In this document: positions 1 to 7,278 of the stretch, piece after piece
How positions within the stretch are numbered: position 1 is the stretch's first letter
Layout of the letters: every line of letters starts with the position of its first letter
Assembly (NCBI GenBank): GCA_021154065.1
Contig: JAJKJG010000354.1
Coordinates: 1-12,041 of the forward strand
DNA from: Methylobacterium sp.
Lineage (GTDB): Bacteria > Pseudomonadota > Alphaproteobacteria > Rhizobiales > Beijerinckiaceae
DNA: 12,041 nt
Direction of reading: 5' to 3'
Program-made: the position numbers and the translations under genes
Notes under the pieces: model-generated
What the model was told of the DNA's origin: nothing
Database searches by the model: none
What the model saw: only the letters and a program-made list of their open reading frames with translations

Positions 1-996
1 CCAATTCGGGAGCTCGGCGACGAGGTTGACCTCCTGCCATTTGGGATGTCGCGGCGGCTTCTGGAACTCGCCGAACTTCGAGAAGAAGACGTCGATGAAG
101 CGCGCGATGCGCTTGTAGCGCTCGGACTTCGCCGGCCAGTTATAGGCGCCGAGCACGGTCCCGACCGCAAGCGTATTCACGGTCGCCCCCTCCGGGACGA
201 GCTTCGGGTAGTCCTTGGCCGTCAGCGTCGCCGGAAAATACTTGTCGGCAAGCGCGTCGACGAAAGGCACCGGCAAGACGTGGAAGCGCTCGCCGGGGTC
301 GAAGCCGGCGACGACCGCGACCGGCTTTGCCGCCACCGACACGACGGCGGCGAGCTCGCCGCGTTTCAGGAGGTCGAAGGCCGCCGACTGGTCGATGTTC
401 ACCGCCTCGATATCGAGACCGAGGCCCTTGAACATCGAGCGCCCGGTATAGTCGGTGCCGCTGCCCTTGACGTCGAAGCTGACTTTCTTGCCGGCGAGCT
501 GCCGGATGTCGGTGACCTCGCGCGGCGCGATGACGTGGAGCTCGTCGTTGAACAGGCGCGCGATGTAGGTGATGTGGCGGTCGACGTTGGTCAGGCGCTT
601 GTCCTCGCGCAGCTGGTCGAGGGTGTCGGTGCGCACGAAGCCGAGGTCGACCCCTTTCAGGAACCGGATATCGTAGGCGTTCTGGCCGGCGCCCTTGCCG
701 AGGATCGGCAGGATGCGCAGGTCGTCGCCGTCGTCGAGGACGAAGGCCATGTCGCTCGCCATGCGGAAATAGGTGCCGCCCGGCGTGCCCGAGACGACCG
801 CGACCGTGTTGGCGTTCATGCGCTCGCCGAGCGCCGCCTCGCTCATCGGCGTGGCCGGCGAGGCCGGCGCCGGGGCGCGGGACGACCCGCGGGCTTTCAC
901 TCCGGCGGCGTTCTGGGCCGGCGCCTCGGAGGCTGCGCCCAGCAATGCAGCGATCAATGTCAGGGCGAGAAAAAACGAGCGACGCAGAACGGCAAT
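1..996 (-). CDS. TAXI-family TRAP transporter solute-binding protein, 3' end cut by window edge
   Basis: Periplasmic substrate-binding subunit of a tripartite (TRAP) transporter of the TAXI type; the substrate cannot be told from sequence. The N-terminus is a good signal peptide: a basic start (RRSFF), a hydrophobic core (LALTLIAALLGAA) and a likely cut near APAQ. The mature domain shows family features: NANTVAVVSGTPGGTYFRMA, then LRILPILGKGAGQN, LKGVDLGFVRTDTL and GSGTDYTGRSMF, and near the edge NTLAVGTVLGAYNWP. About 332 residues are present and the frame is still open at base 1. The start is a problem. The frame is closed by TGA at 1087-1089, and no ATG, GTG or TTG lies between that stop and the signal peptide. 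Candidates are ATT at 996, CTG at 987, or TTG at 957, which would cut off the basic n-region. ATGs at 1079 and 1051 are in other frames. Function call is firm, start is not; 996 is used to include the whole signal peptide. No TRAP membrane subunit is visible. Confidence 0.85.
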   Translation of the reverse strand, partial: MAVLRRSFFLALTLIAALLGAASEAPAQNAAGVKARGSSRAPAPASPATPMSEAALGERMNANTVAVVSGTPGGTYFRMASDMAFVLDDGDDLRILPILGKGAGQNAYDIRFLKGVDLGFVRTDTLDQLREDKRLTNVDRHITYIARLFNDELHVIAPREVTDIRQLAGKKVSFDVKGSGTDYTGRSMFKGLGLDIEAVNIDQSAAFDLLKRGELAAVVSVAAKPVAVVAGFDPGERFHVLPVPFVDALADKYFPATLTAKDYPKLVPEGATVNTLAVGTVLGAYNWPAKSERYKRIARFIDVFFSKFGEFQKPPRHPKWQEVNLVAELPNW

Positions 997-1241
997 CCCC
1001 CGGTGGCCGCGACACGCCGGCGCGCAACACGCCTGCCCCTGCGAAGACCATCCCCAGGCAATAAACGACTCCGGATCATGGCGATTTCAGGGAACTAAGC
1101 TGTGGACTGCGGCCGCAGGTCTAAAGCGAAGCTTAAGAATTGACGCGGCCGGATCGTTAAATCTTCCCGTTGTCTGCCGAATACTCGGATTTTTCGAGTC
1201 TTACATGAAACGCCGAATGCCTGTAGTCGGCAGCGCCTCGG

Positions 1242-1862
1242 TCAGGGCTTCGCCGCATCGATCTCGTCGAGCACGGCCTCCGGGGCGACGTCGCGCTTGA
1301 TCTCCCGGAGCTCGTCGTCGACCTCGGTCTCGACGCCGAGGCGCGCGGCAATCTCGGAGACGAGCGCCGCGAGCTTCGTCACCTCGTGCTCGGCCAGGAG
1401 GCTGATCTGCAGGTCGAGGTCGGCGCGCTTGTCGGCCGCGGCCTGCATGCGGTTCTGGCTGATGAGCACGAAGGTCGACAGGAAGATCGCCTCGACCGAG
1501 GCGATCATGGCGAGCACCACGAAGGATTCGTCCCAGCGCGGCACGCCGGGCACCCAGCCGAGGTTGGCGACGATCCAGAAGCCGAAGGCGGCGAGATGGA
1601 TGTAGACGAACGGCATGCTGCCGGTGAAGCGGGTGATCGCGTCGGCGATCTTCTCCTGCGCCGACGCCTGCGCCTCCTCCCGCTGCCGCCGCTCCTGAAG
1701 CGAATGGATGTTGCGCGCCAAGACGGTGCTGAGCCCGGCTGGCGGCGGCGGGTAGGTCGGGCTCGCGTCGGGGCGCCGACGGGCGCCACCGGCAACGCCG
1801 CGCTCGAGGCCGCGAGCGCCGTCCCTCGTCCCGATCGCCCCAGCCGTGCGCGCGCTAACCAT
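1242..1862 (-). CDS. DUF1003 inner-membrane protein
   Basis: A 206-residue protein of the DUF1003 family, whose biochemical function is not known. Residues 1-45 are a low-complexity Ala/Gly/Arg/Pro-rich lead. The family core begins near residue 70 with ADAITRFTGSMPFVYIH, followed by a first membrane helix (about 84-103, FWIVANLGW). A second helix (about 113-135) carries the hallmark SVEAIFLSTFVLISQNR, and a charged, probably coiled-coil cytoplasmic tail follows (KRADLDLQISLLAEHE). The start is decided by a clear GGAGG at 1871-1875, eight bases before ATG 1862; a TTG at 1877 in the same frame lies inside that site and is unlikely. The gene follows trmB by 91 bases on the same strand. That gap has only a small GTTCC/GGAAC hairpin (1934-1946) without a T-run, so it may be read from its own promoter or by read-through. 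Confidence 0.88.
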   Translation of the reverse strand: MVSARTAGAIGTRDGARGLERGVAGGARRRPDASPTYPPPPAGLSTVLARNIHSLQERRQREEAQASAQEKIADAITRFTGSMPFVYIHLAAFGFWIVANLGWVPGVPRWDESFVVLAMIASVEAIFLSTFVLISQNRMQAAADKRADLDLQISLLAEHEVTKLAALVSEIAARLGVETEVDDELREIKRDVAPEAVLDEIDAAKP

Positions 1863-1870
1863 CGATCGCT

Positions 1871-1875
1871 CCTCC
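1871..1875 (-). promoter_or_regulatory. Ribosome binding site of the DUF1003 gene
   Basis: GGAGG on the minus strand with an 8-base spacer to ATG 1862. It decides the start in favour of ATG 1862 over the upstream in-frame TTG 1877, which overlaps the site itself. Confidence 0.75.
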
Positions 1876-1953
1876 AAAGACGGCGCACGGCCGACGCCGC
1901 TGCCGGCTAATGAACCGGCGCCAGGCGAGCGGGGTTCCTCCGGAACGTCGGAG

Positions 1954-2670
1954 TCACGTCCGCCGAAACGTCAGGTAGCTCGGGCGCCGCCCTTCGGCCT
2001 CGGCCTTGGCCTCGTACCGCGTGCCGGGCCAGCCGGGCCAGGGGCGGCGCCAGTCGTCGGGCCGCTCGGCGGTCCAGGCGAGAGCGGGCGAGCGCAGCGC
2101 CCGGGCCAGGGCCCAGCCGGCATAATCGTCGATGTCGGTCGCAAACCGCAGCTCGCCGCCGGGCCGCAGGACGCGGGCGAAGGCGGCGAGCGTGTCGTCG
2201 GAGAGGAAGCGGCGCTTGCGCTGCCGCCGCTTCGGCCAGGGATCGGGGTAGAGCAGGTAGACGACATCGAGCGACGCCTCGGCGAGGCGCGGCAGGAGCG
2301 CGAGCGCGTCGCCGTCCCAGAGGCGGATGTTCGACAGGCCCTCGCGGTCGATCGTCGCGAGGAGCTTCGCCATGCCGTTGACGAAGGGCTCGCAGCCGAT
2401 GAGCCGCGCCTCCGGCCGGGCGCGCGCCTCGGCGGCGAGATGCTCGCCGCCGCCGAAGCCGATCTCGAGGATGACGGGCGCCCGGTCGGGAAGCGGACCG
2501 AACAGCCTCTCCGGCTCGACCGGCCCGGCTTCGGGCAGGCGCAGGCGCGGCAGGAGCGTCGCGATTAGGTCTTGCTGGCCCTTGCGGAGGGCTTTCCCCT
2601 TGCGCCGGCCGTAGAAAGCGCCGTGCGGCGCCTCACCGGCTCGGCTTTCCCCCGTCGGCCTCCCCGGCAA
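1954..2670 (-). CDS. trmB: tRNA (guanine(46)-N7)-methyltransferase TrmB
   Basis: Uses SAM to methylate N7 of G46 in the variable loop of tRNA, in the cytoplasm. At 238 residues it has the usual length of the family. Visible landmarks are GAFYGRRKGKALR (18-29), typical of the alphaproteobacterial N-terminus, the SAM-binding loop LEIGFGGGEHL (69-78), and GCEPFVNGM. The signature YPDPWPKRRQRKRRF (141-155) follows, then ELRFATDIDDYAGW, and the C-terminal substrate motif TRYEAKAEAEGRRPSYLTF. The chosen start is TTG 2670, 11 bases after the metK stop. It is the only ordinary start codon between that stop and the conserved N-terminus, though no good Shine-Dalgarno precedes it, so coupling to metK is likely. 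Lying next to metK puts SAM synthesis and a SAM user on one transcript. In many relatives rimP/nusA follow trmB; here DUF1003 does. Confidence 0.93.
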   Translation of the reverse strand: MPGRPTGESRAGEAPHGAFYGRRKGKALRKGQQDLIATLLPRLRLPEAGPVEPERLFGPLPDRAPVILEIGFGGGEHLAAEARARPEARLIGCEPFVNGMAKLLATIDREGLSNIRLWDGDALALLPRLAEASLDVVYLLYPDPWPKRRQRKRRFLSDDTLAAFARVLRPGGELRFATDIDDYAGWALARALRSPALAWTAERPDDWRRPWPGWPGTRYEAKAEAEGRRPSYLTFRRT

Positions 2671-2681
2671 CGGGTGAGGCG

Positions 2682-3881
2682 CTACGCCAGCGCCGATTTG
2701 AGCTGCGGCACGAGGTCGGTGCGCTCCCAGGAGAAGCCGCCGTCGTTCTGCGGGGCGCGCCCGAAATGGCCGTAGGAGGCGGTGCGGGCGTAGATCGGCC
2801 GGTTGAGGTTGAGATGGGTGCGGATGCCGCGCGGCGACAAATCCATCAAATCCATCAGCGTCGACTCGAGCTTGCCCTCGTCGACCTGGCCGGTGCCGTA
2901 GGTGTTGGCGTAGATCGAGAGCGGCTTTGCGACCCCGATCGCATAGGAGAGCTGGATCGTGCAGCGCGCCGCCAAGCCCGCCGCGACGACGTTCTTGGCG
3001 AGGTAGCGGGCCGCGTAGGCGGCCGAGCGGTCGACCTTGGTCGGGTCCTTGCCCGAGAACGCGCCGCCGCCATGCGGGGCGGCGCCGCCATAGGTGTCGA
3101 CGATGATCTTGCGGCCGGTGAGCCCGCAATCCCCGTCCGGGCCGCCGATGACGAACTTGCCGGTCGGATTGACGTGCCAGACGGTGTCCTTGGAGATCCA
3201 ACCGCCGGGCAGGGACTGGCGGATATAGGGCTCGACGATCGCCCGCACGCCGGCGGAGTCGAGCGACTCGTCGAGGTGTTGCGTCGAGAGCACGATCTGC
3301 GTGACGGCGACCGGCTTGCCGTTGTCGTAACGCACCGTGACCTGGCTCTTCGCATCCGGGCCGAGCTTGGCGCCGCCATTGGCCTTGGATTTCCGCGCTT
3401 TCGCCAGCGTCTCCAGGATCTTATGGGCATAGAGGATCGGCGCCGGCATCAGCTCGGGGGTTTCGTCGCAAGCGTGCCCGAACATGATGCCCTGGTCGCC
3501 GGCGCCCTCGTCCTTCGCGGCGGCGGCGTCGACCCCTTGCGCGATGTCGGCCGACTGGGCGTGCAGCAGCACCTCGACGGCGGCCTCGTTCCAGTGGAAG
3601 CCGGCCTGCTCGTAGCCGATGTCCTTCACCGCCATGCGGGCGTGATGCGCGATGAGGTCGCGGGTCACGGTGCCGGGGCCGCGGTACTCGCCGGCGATGA
3701 CGATGCGATTTGTCGTCGCGAGCGTCTCGCAAGCCACCCGCACCCGCCACGGATCGAAGCCCTGCGTCTCGGCCTCGCGGAAGAAGAGGTCGACGACCTC
3801 GTCGGAGATGCGGTCGCAGACCTTGTCCGGATGACCTTCGGACACGGACTCGCTGGTGAAGAAATAGTTCGCTCGGGTCAC
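2682..3881 (-). CDS. metK: S-adenosylmethionine synthetase
   Basis: Makes S-adenosylmethionine from methionine and ATP in the cytoplasm, the methyl donor for TrmB and the source of the radical-SAM cofactor for MiaB in this same region. The 399-residue product is full length. It has the N-terminal [13 protein letters not shown] with the ATP-site GHPDK (16-20), CETLATTN, the loop motif [10 protein letters not shown] (126-135), [20 protein letters not shown], and the P-loop-like [19 protein letters not shown] (271-289). It ends with TASYGHFGR and FSWERTD. The start is GTG 3881, giving the usual N-terminus; longer in-frame reading upstream crosses the terminator and is not credible. A run of G (in a GGGGGCCCCC palindrome at 3885-3894) is the only Shine-Dalgarno-like stretch. 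It is cut off from praR by a strong hairpin at 3953-3988, so it either has its own start of transcription or is controlled by attenuation. No convincing -10/-35 pair was found in the short gap. Confidence 0.97.
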   Translation of the reverse strand: MTRANYFFTSESVSEGHPDKVCDRISDEVVDLFFREAETQGFDPWRVRVACETLATTNRIVIAGEYRGPGTVTRDLIAHHARMAVKDIGYEQAGFHWNEAAVEVLLHAQSADIAQGVDAAAAKDEGAGDQGIMFGHACDETPELMPAPILYAHKILETLAKARKSKANGGAKLGPDAKSQVTVRYDNGKPVAVTQIVLSTQHLDESLDSAGVRAIVEPYIRQSLPGGWISKDTVWHVNPTGKFVIGGPDGDCGLTGRKIIVDTYGGAAPHGGGAFSGKDPTKVDRSAAYAARYLAKNVVAAGLAARCTIQLSYAIGVAKPLSIYANTYGTGQVDEGKLESTLMDLMDLSPRGIRTHLNLNRPIYARTASYGHFGRAPQNDGGFSWERTDLVPQLKSALA

Positions 3882-3909
3882 GGCGGGGGCCCCCTGCTTT
3901 CGCGTCAGA

Positions 3910-3939
3910 AAACGGCGGCGGGCAGCTCTCGTTCGCCGG
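3910..3939. repeat. Duplicated motif upstream of metK, copy B (metK side)
   Basis: A 30-base element made of AAACGGCGGC, GGGC, AGCTCTCG, TTCG, CCGG. It is the same as the 22-base copy at 4031-4052 but with two 4-base insertions, one on each side of AGCTCTCG. It can fold with a 5-bp stem (CGGCG/CGCCG). It lies between the terminator and the metK start. Confidence 0.55.
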
Positions 3940-3952
3940 CCACGCTCCGCCA

Positions 3953-3988
3953 AAAAGCCCGCGCGTTCGCCGCCGGACGCGGGCTTTT
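3953..3988 (-). terminator. Strong intrinsic terminator or attenuator between praR and metK
   Basis: A perfect 11-bp stem, AAAAGCCCGCG pairing with CGCGGGCTTTT, with a 14-base loop. On the minus strand it ends in a run of five T, so it would stop transcripts coming from the upstream operon. The plus-strand reading also has a short T-run, so it could act both ways. It lies 86 bases after the praR stop and 71 bases before the metK start. Confidence 0.85.
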
Positions 3989-4002
3989 GCCCCGGCCGGC
4001 GC

Positions 4003-4026
4003 AACGGGTCAAGTGAAAACGGGTCA
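4003..4026. repeat. Direct repeat AACGGGTCA x2, possible operator
   Basis: AACGGGTCA occurs at 4003-4011 and 4018-4026, a 15-base period, followed at once by a third related GGTCAAA. Read on the minus strand this gives TGACCCGTT twice, including the -35-like CTTGAC (4014-4009) but no good -10 at 17 bases. It sits between the praR stop and the terminator. Confidence 0.5.
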
Positions 4027-4030
4027 GGTC

Positions 4031-4052
4031 AAACGGCGGCAGCTCTCGCCGG
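4031..4052. repeat. Duplicated motif upstream of metK, copy A (praR side)
   Basis: AAACGGCGGC, AGCTCTCG, CCGG without the insertions found in copy B. It can form a small CGGC/GCCG hairpin around AGCTCTC. It begins 23 bases after the praR stop, so the two copies bracket both the direct repeat and the terminator. Confidence 0.55.
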
Positions 4053-4074
4053 TGCCGCTCAAGGGGGGCCGGCG

Positions 4075-4512
4075 CTATTCGGCGTTCGCGAGCGCTTTTG
4101 CGAGATCGACGATGCGACGGCGGACCTTGGAGTCCTTGATGCCGATGAAGGCCTTGATCAGCTCGAGCCCTTCGGACGTGGTGAGGAAATCGGCGACGTA
4201 GCCCGAGGACGGCGACTCGGCAAAGCCCGCCACCGTCCCGATCTGCGGCGCGCCGTCGTAGAAGAACTCGATCGGAACGCCGAGCACGCGCGCGATCTGA
4301 TGCAGCCGGCTGGCGCCGATCCGGTTCGTGCCCTTCTCGTATTTCTGAATCTGCTGGAAGGTGATGCCGAGCGAATCGCCGAGCTTCTCCTGGCTCATCC
4401 CGACAAGCATGCGCCGCATGCGCACCCGGCTTCCCACATGCCGGTCGACCGGATTGGGCGCCTTCGTAATCGCACTCGAACCCGTTCGGGCTCGATCCGC
4501 AGGTCGCTTCAC
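4075..4512 (-). CDS. praR: XRE-family transcriptional regulator (PraR/PhrR type)
   Basis: A 145-residue DNA-binding protein. A single XRE-type helix-turn-helix spans residues 28-82 (VGSRVRMRRMLVGMSQEKLG, then SLGITFQQIQKYEKGTNRI and RLHQIARVLGVPIEFFY). A C-terminal part follows (ADFLTTSEGLELIKAF, then VRRRIVDLAKALA), as in the rhizobial regulators called PraR or PhrR. As I recall, phrR was found next to actA (an lnt homologue) in Sinorhizobium as a low-pH-induced gene, and PraR controls biofilm and symbiosis functions. The same lnt neighbour is seen here. The start is GTG 4512: it overlaps the lnt stop as GTGA and has an AGAAGG site 8 bases upstream inside lnt. An in-frame ATG at 4578 would lie well inside lnt and add a non-conserved lead. 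The family is sure; the exact symbol and targets are inferred. Confidence 0.9.
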   Translation of the reverse strand: MKRPADRARTGSSAITKAPNPVDRHVGSRVRMRRMLVGMSQEKLGDSLGITFQQIQKYEKGTNRIGASRLHQIARVLGVPIEFFYDGAPQIGTVAGFAESPSSGYVADFLTTSEGLELIKAFIGIKDSKVRRRIVDLAKALANAE

Positions 4513-6140
4513 TGGCCAAACCTTCTTTTCTGGGACGGCCGCGGCTTTCTGCGCGCGACTAGAGCCGAAGCACCGCACGATAGGAGGAGGGTCGTAAAAA
4601 AAATACGGCCAAGATTGCTAAAAGATGTGGGCCAGATTGCGGTCGGCAAGCCGGCATCGAGCACACCCTCGACCCCGAGCGGGATCAGCCCGGACGCGCG
4701 GCCGTACGGGTCGATCACCGCCGATATGCCGTTGTTGGCGGCGCGGACGAGCGGAAGCCCCTCTTCGACGGCCCGCAGGCGCGCTTGCGCGTAATGCTGA
4801 TGGGGACCGGGCGTGATGCCGAACCAGGCATCGTTGGTAACGTTAAGAATAAGACCCGGCCGGGTTCCCTCCAGCACGACGGCGCCGGGGAAGATCGCCT
4901 CATAGCAGATCGTCGGCGCGACCGGCGGCAGGCCCGGCACGGCGAGAGGCCTGCGGCTCTCGCCGGCGTCGAAGCCGCCCGGCACATGGACGAACTGGCG
5001 CAGGCCAAAGCTCCGCAGCGCCGCGTCGAGGAAATGCGGGAAGTACTCGCCGAAAGGCACGAGGTGGGCCTTGTCGTAGGTGGCGATGATCGCACCCTCG
5101 TGCGAGACGACCTGGATGGCGTTGAAATAGCGTGAGGGCTCCTCGCCCACCGGGGGGTCGTCGGCACGCGCGGCGCCGGTGATCAGCGTCGCTCCAGGCG
5201 GCAGCAAGGCCGCGATCTGCGCCAGCGCCTTTGCGTCGCGATGAAGCAGGAAAGGGAAGGCCGATTCGGGCCAGATCAGATGCGTCGCGTCGGCGACCCC
5301 GTTCGACGTCGGCGAGGTGGCGCGGTCGCTGATCGACAGATAACGGCGCATCACGGCGTCGCGGTTCGCCAGGCTGAACTTGGCGTCCTGCGGCAGGTTC
5401 GGCTGCATGATCCGCAGCTTCACCCCGGCGACCGTCGGCGTCGCGGCGCGCGGCACGCGCCAGGCTCCGAACGCGGCGAGGAGCGCAAGCGCCGAAACGG
5501 CGAGACCAGGCGCCGCCCAGCGGCGCGATCCGGCGTCGCCGGTCCCGAGCGTCGCCGGTGCCGCGCAGATCAGGATGGCGAGGATCGTCAGGCCGTAGAG
5601 CCCGACCGCCGAGGCCGCCTGCATTAGCCAGAGGTTCTGGCCGAACGCCATGCCGATCGTGTTCCACGGGAAGCCGGTGAAGGCTGTGCCGCGCAGCCAT
5701 TCCGCGACCGTCAGGCCGAAGGCGAAAGCGAAGAGCCGCCCTGCGCCGGGGGACCATAAGGCTCGCGAAAGCGCAAAACCCAGGGCGGAAAAGACCGCGA
5801 GCAGCGCCGGCAGCCCGAGCACGCCGAACGGCAGGGCCCAGGCGAACTGATCGGCTTCGACGAGGAACGCCGCGCCGAGCCACCACAGTCCGGCGACGAA
5901 ATAGCCGAAGCCCCACCACCAGCCGGCGACGCCGGCCGAGATGAGCGTCGAGGCGGCGCCGAAGCGCCCGCCCGCCGCCGCACCGTCGACGAGCCAGACC
6001 GCGACCGTGAGCGATACCGCAAGCGCCGGCAGGATGCCGAAGGGCGGCATCGCGAGCGCACCGGCGGCGCCGGCCGCAAAACCGATCAGCGCGCGTTGCC
6101 ATCCCGAAGCGAGAATGACGCGAGAGGCGAGGGCCTTCAT
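4509..6140 (-). CDS. lnt: Apolipoprotein N-acyltransferase
   Basis: Inner-membrane enzyme that adds the third acyl chain to the N-terminal cysteine of lipoproteins, completing their maturation. The 543-residue protein has the expected order. A block of about six hydrophobic helices (residues 15-225, with LAMPPFG near the start and GFPWNTIG at 156-163) is followed by a periplasmic nitrilase-like domain (240-500) and a last membrane helix (about 508-528). The catalytic triad is present: Glu292 in LIWPESAFPF, Lys357 in YDKAHLVPFGEYFP and Cys412 in TICYEAIFPG. NVTNDAWFG and VRAANNGISAVIDPYGR also match. The ATG start overlaps the corC stop as ATGA, and its stop overlaps the praR start, so translation is probably coupled on both sides. 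The homologue in Sinorhizobium was named actA for acid tolerance. No missing parts. Confidence 0.97.
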   Translation of the reverse strand: MKALASRVILASGWQRALIGFAAGAAGALAMPPFGILPALAVSLTVAVWLVDGAAAGGRFGAASTLISAGVAGWWWGFGYFVAGLWWLGAAFLVEADQFAWALPFGVLGLPALLAVFSALGFALSRALWSPGAGRLFAFAFGLTVAEWLRGTAFTGFPWNTIGMAFGQNLWLMQAASAVGLYGLTILAILICAAPATLGTGDAGSRRWAAPGLAVSALALLAAFGAWRVPRAATPTVAGVKLRIMQPNLPQDAKFSLANRDAVMRRYLSISDRATSPTSNGVADATHLIWPESAFPFLLHRDAKALAQIAALLPPGATLITGAARADDPPVGEEPSRYFNAIQVVSHEGAIIATYDKAHLVPFGEYFPHFLDAALRSFGLRQFVHVPGGFDAGESRRPLAVPGLPPVAPTICYEAIFPGAVVLEGTRPGLILNVTNDAWFGITPGPHQHYAQARLRAVEEGLPLVRAANNGISAVIDPYGRASGLIPLGVEGVLDAGLPTAIWPTSFSNLGRIFFTTLLLSCGASALVARRKPRPSQKRRFGQ

Positions 6141-7258
6141 GCCTGGCGGGCGCTCGCGTCCGTGCGTGCCGGCGGCGCCTCCGTCGTCGTGACGAGAGGC
6201 GGCACGTCTTGCGCCCTCGTCTCGGGCGGCGCGGGCGTCGACGCGAGTGCGGGCGCCAGCGCCTTCGCCTCGGGTCTCGGCACCGCCCGTGGCGGCGCAG
6301 CGCCGCCGGGGCGGCGATGGATGCGCAGCCGCTTCACCCGGCGCGGGTCGGCGTCCAGCACCTCGAACTCGAGCTGGTTCGGACCGGCGATGAGCTCGCT
6401 TCGCGACGGCACGCGGCCGGCGAGCGTCACGATGAGCCCGCCGACGGTATCGACCTCCTCGGCGAATTCGCCGATCGCGAGGTCGACGCCAAGCGCCTCG
6501 GAGACCTCCTCGAGGCTGGCGCGCGCGTCGGCGACGAAGGTGTCGCCCTCGCGCAGGATCATGCGCCCCGAGGCGACGTCGTGCTCGTCCTCGATGTCGC
6601 CGACCACCATCTCGACGAGGTCCTCGATCGAGACGAGGCCGTCCGTGCCGCCGTATTCGTCGATCACCAGGGCCATGTGGGTGCGTGTCGCCTGCATCCG
6701 GACGAGGAGATCGACCGCCGGCATCGAGGGTGGGGCGAAGAGCACGGGGCGGAGGATCCGGGCGGTCGAGAGCGTGACCGAGAGGTCGACCTCGCCGAGG
6801 CTCGGCGGCTTCTCGCCGGGTCTCTCCGGGCTGCTCGGCCGGCCGGCCTCGGCTCGCGCCGCGATGTAGTCGAGGAAGTCGCGGATGTGCACCATGCCCT
6901 TCGGGTCGTCGAGGGTCTCGCCGAACACCGGCAGGCGCGAGTGTCCGGCGGTGCGGAAAAGCTCGAGCAATTCGCCGAGCGTCGCCTCGAACGGCACCGA
7001 CACGATATCGACCCGCGGCACCATCACGTCGTCGACCCGGATGCGGTGGAAGCCGAGCACGTTCTTCAGCATCGCCCGCTCTTGCGGCGAGAAGTTCTCC
7101 TCGCCGATCTCGGCGAGCGCTTCCTCCAGGTCGTCGCGGATCGAATCGCGGGACTTCAGGCCGACGCGCGTCAGCAGGCGGTCGTACCAGCGCGCCCGCG
7201 CGCCTTCGCTGTCGGACATCTCTCCGACGCGGGCGATGGAACTTCGATCATCGTTCAT
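6137..7258 (-). CDS. corC: CorC/HlyC-type CBS-domain protein with long Pro/Ala tail
   Basis: A 373-residue soluble member of the CorC/TlyC/HlyC family, linked to magnesium or cobalt efflux; its exact role is unsettled. Order: an acidic N-terminal segment (SIRDDLEEALAE), the family motif AMLKNVLGFHRIRVDDVMVPR (62-82), then two CBS repeats to about residue 225. These contain AGHSRLPVFGETLDDPKGMVHIRDFL and HMALVIDEYGGTDGLVSIEDLVEMVVGDIEDEHD. A transporter-associated domain follows (about 235-315, with EEVDTVGGLIVTLAGRVP). Residues 318-373 are a low-complexity Pro/Ala/Thr-rich tail not needed for the fold. There is no membrane span, unlike the longer CNNM-type relatives. The start ATG 7258 is 20 bases after the ybeY stop; an in-frame ATG at 7219 is an alternative. 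The phoH-ybeY-corC-lnt order matches the E. coli ybeZYX-lnt cluster. Confidence 0.93.
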   Translation of the reverse strand: MNDDRSSIARVGEMSDSEGARARWYDRLLTRVGLKSRDSIRDDLEEALAEIGEENFSPQERAMLKNVLGFHRIRVDDVMVPRVDIVSVPFEATLGELLELFRTAGHSRLPVFGETLDDPKGMVHIRDFLDYIAARAEAGRPSSPERPGEKPPSLGEVDLSVTLSTARILRPVLFAPPSMPAVDLLVRMQATRTHMALVIDEYGGTDGLVSIEDLVEMVVGDIEDEHDVASGRMILREGDTFVADARASLEEVSEALGVDLAIGEFAEEVDTVGGLIVTLAGRVPSRSELIAGPNQLEFEVLDADPRRVKRLRIHRRPGGAAPPRAVPRPEAKALAPALASTPAPPETRAQDVPPLVTTTEAPPARTDASARQA

Positions 7259-7278
7259 GGCTGAAAAATTTGCGCCGG

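Noticed and set aside
46..1098. Long plus-strand open frame over the TAXI gene
   Set aside because: It lies antisense to a recognisable binding protein, is rich in Arg, Asp and Val in the way of GC-rich shadow frames, and matches no family I know.
1183..1199. ACTCG/CGAGT inverted repeat between DUF1003 and the TAXI gene as a terminator
   Set aside because: Only five pairs, AT-rich loop, and no T-run after it on the minus strand.
1934..1946. GTTCC/GGAAC hairpin after trmB as a terminator
   Set aside because: Five pairs with a 3-base loop and no following T-run; too weak to call.
2671..3201. N-terminal extension of the trmB frame into metK
   Set aside because: The extra residues are the off-frame reading of metK; the conserved TrmB sequence starts only after the metK stop.
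2766..4016. 416-codon plus-strand frame opposite metK
   Set aside because: Antisense shadow of a highly conserved gene; low-complexity composition and no ribosome site.
3882..4074. Known SAM riboswitch upstream of metK
   Set aside because: Alphaproteobacterial SAM-II sits mostly before metA/metX/metC-type genes, and I could not find its conserved pseudoknot bases here; the hairpin looks like a terminator instead.
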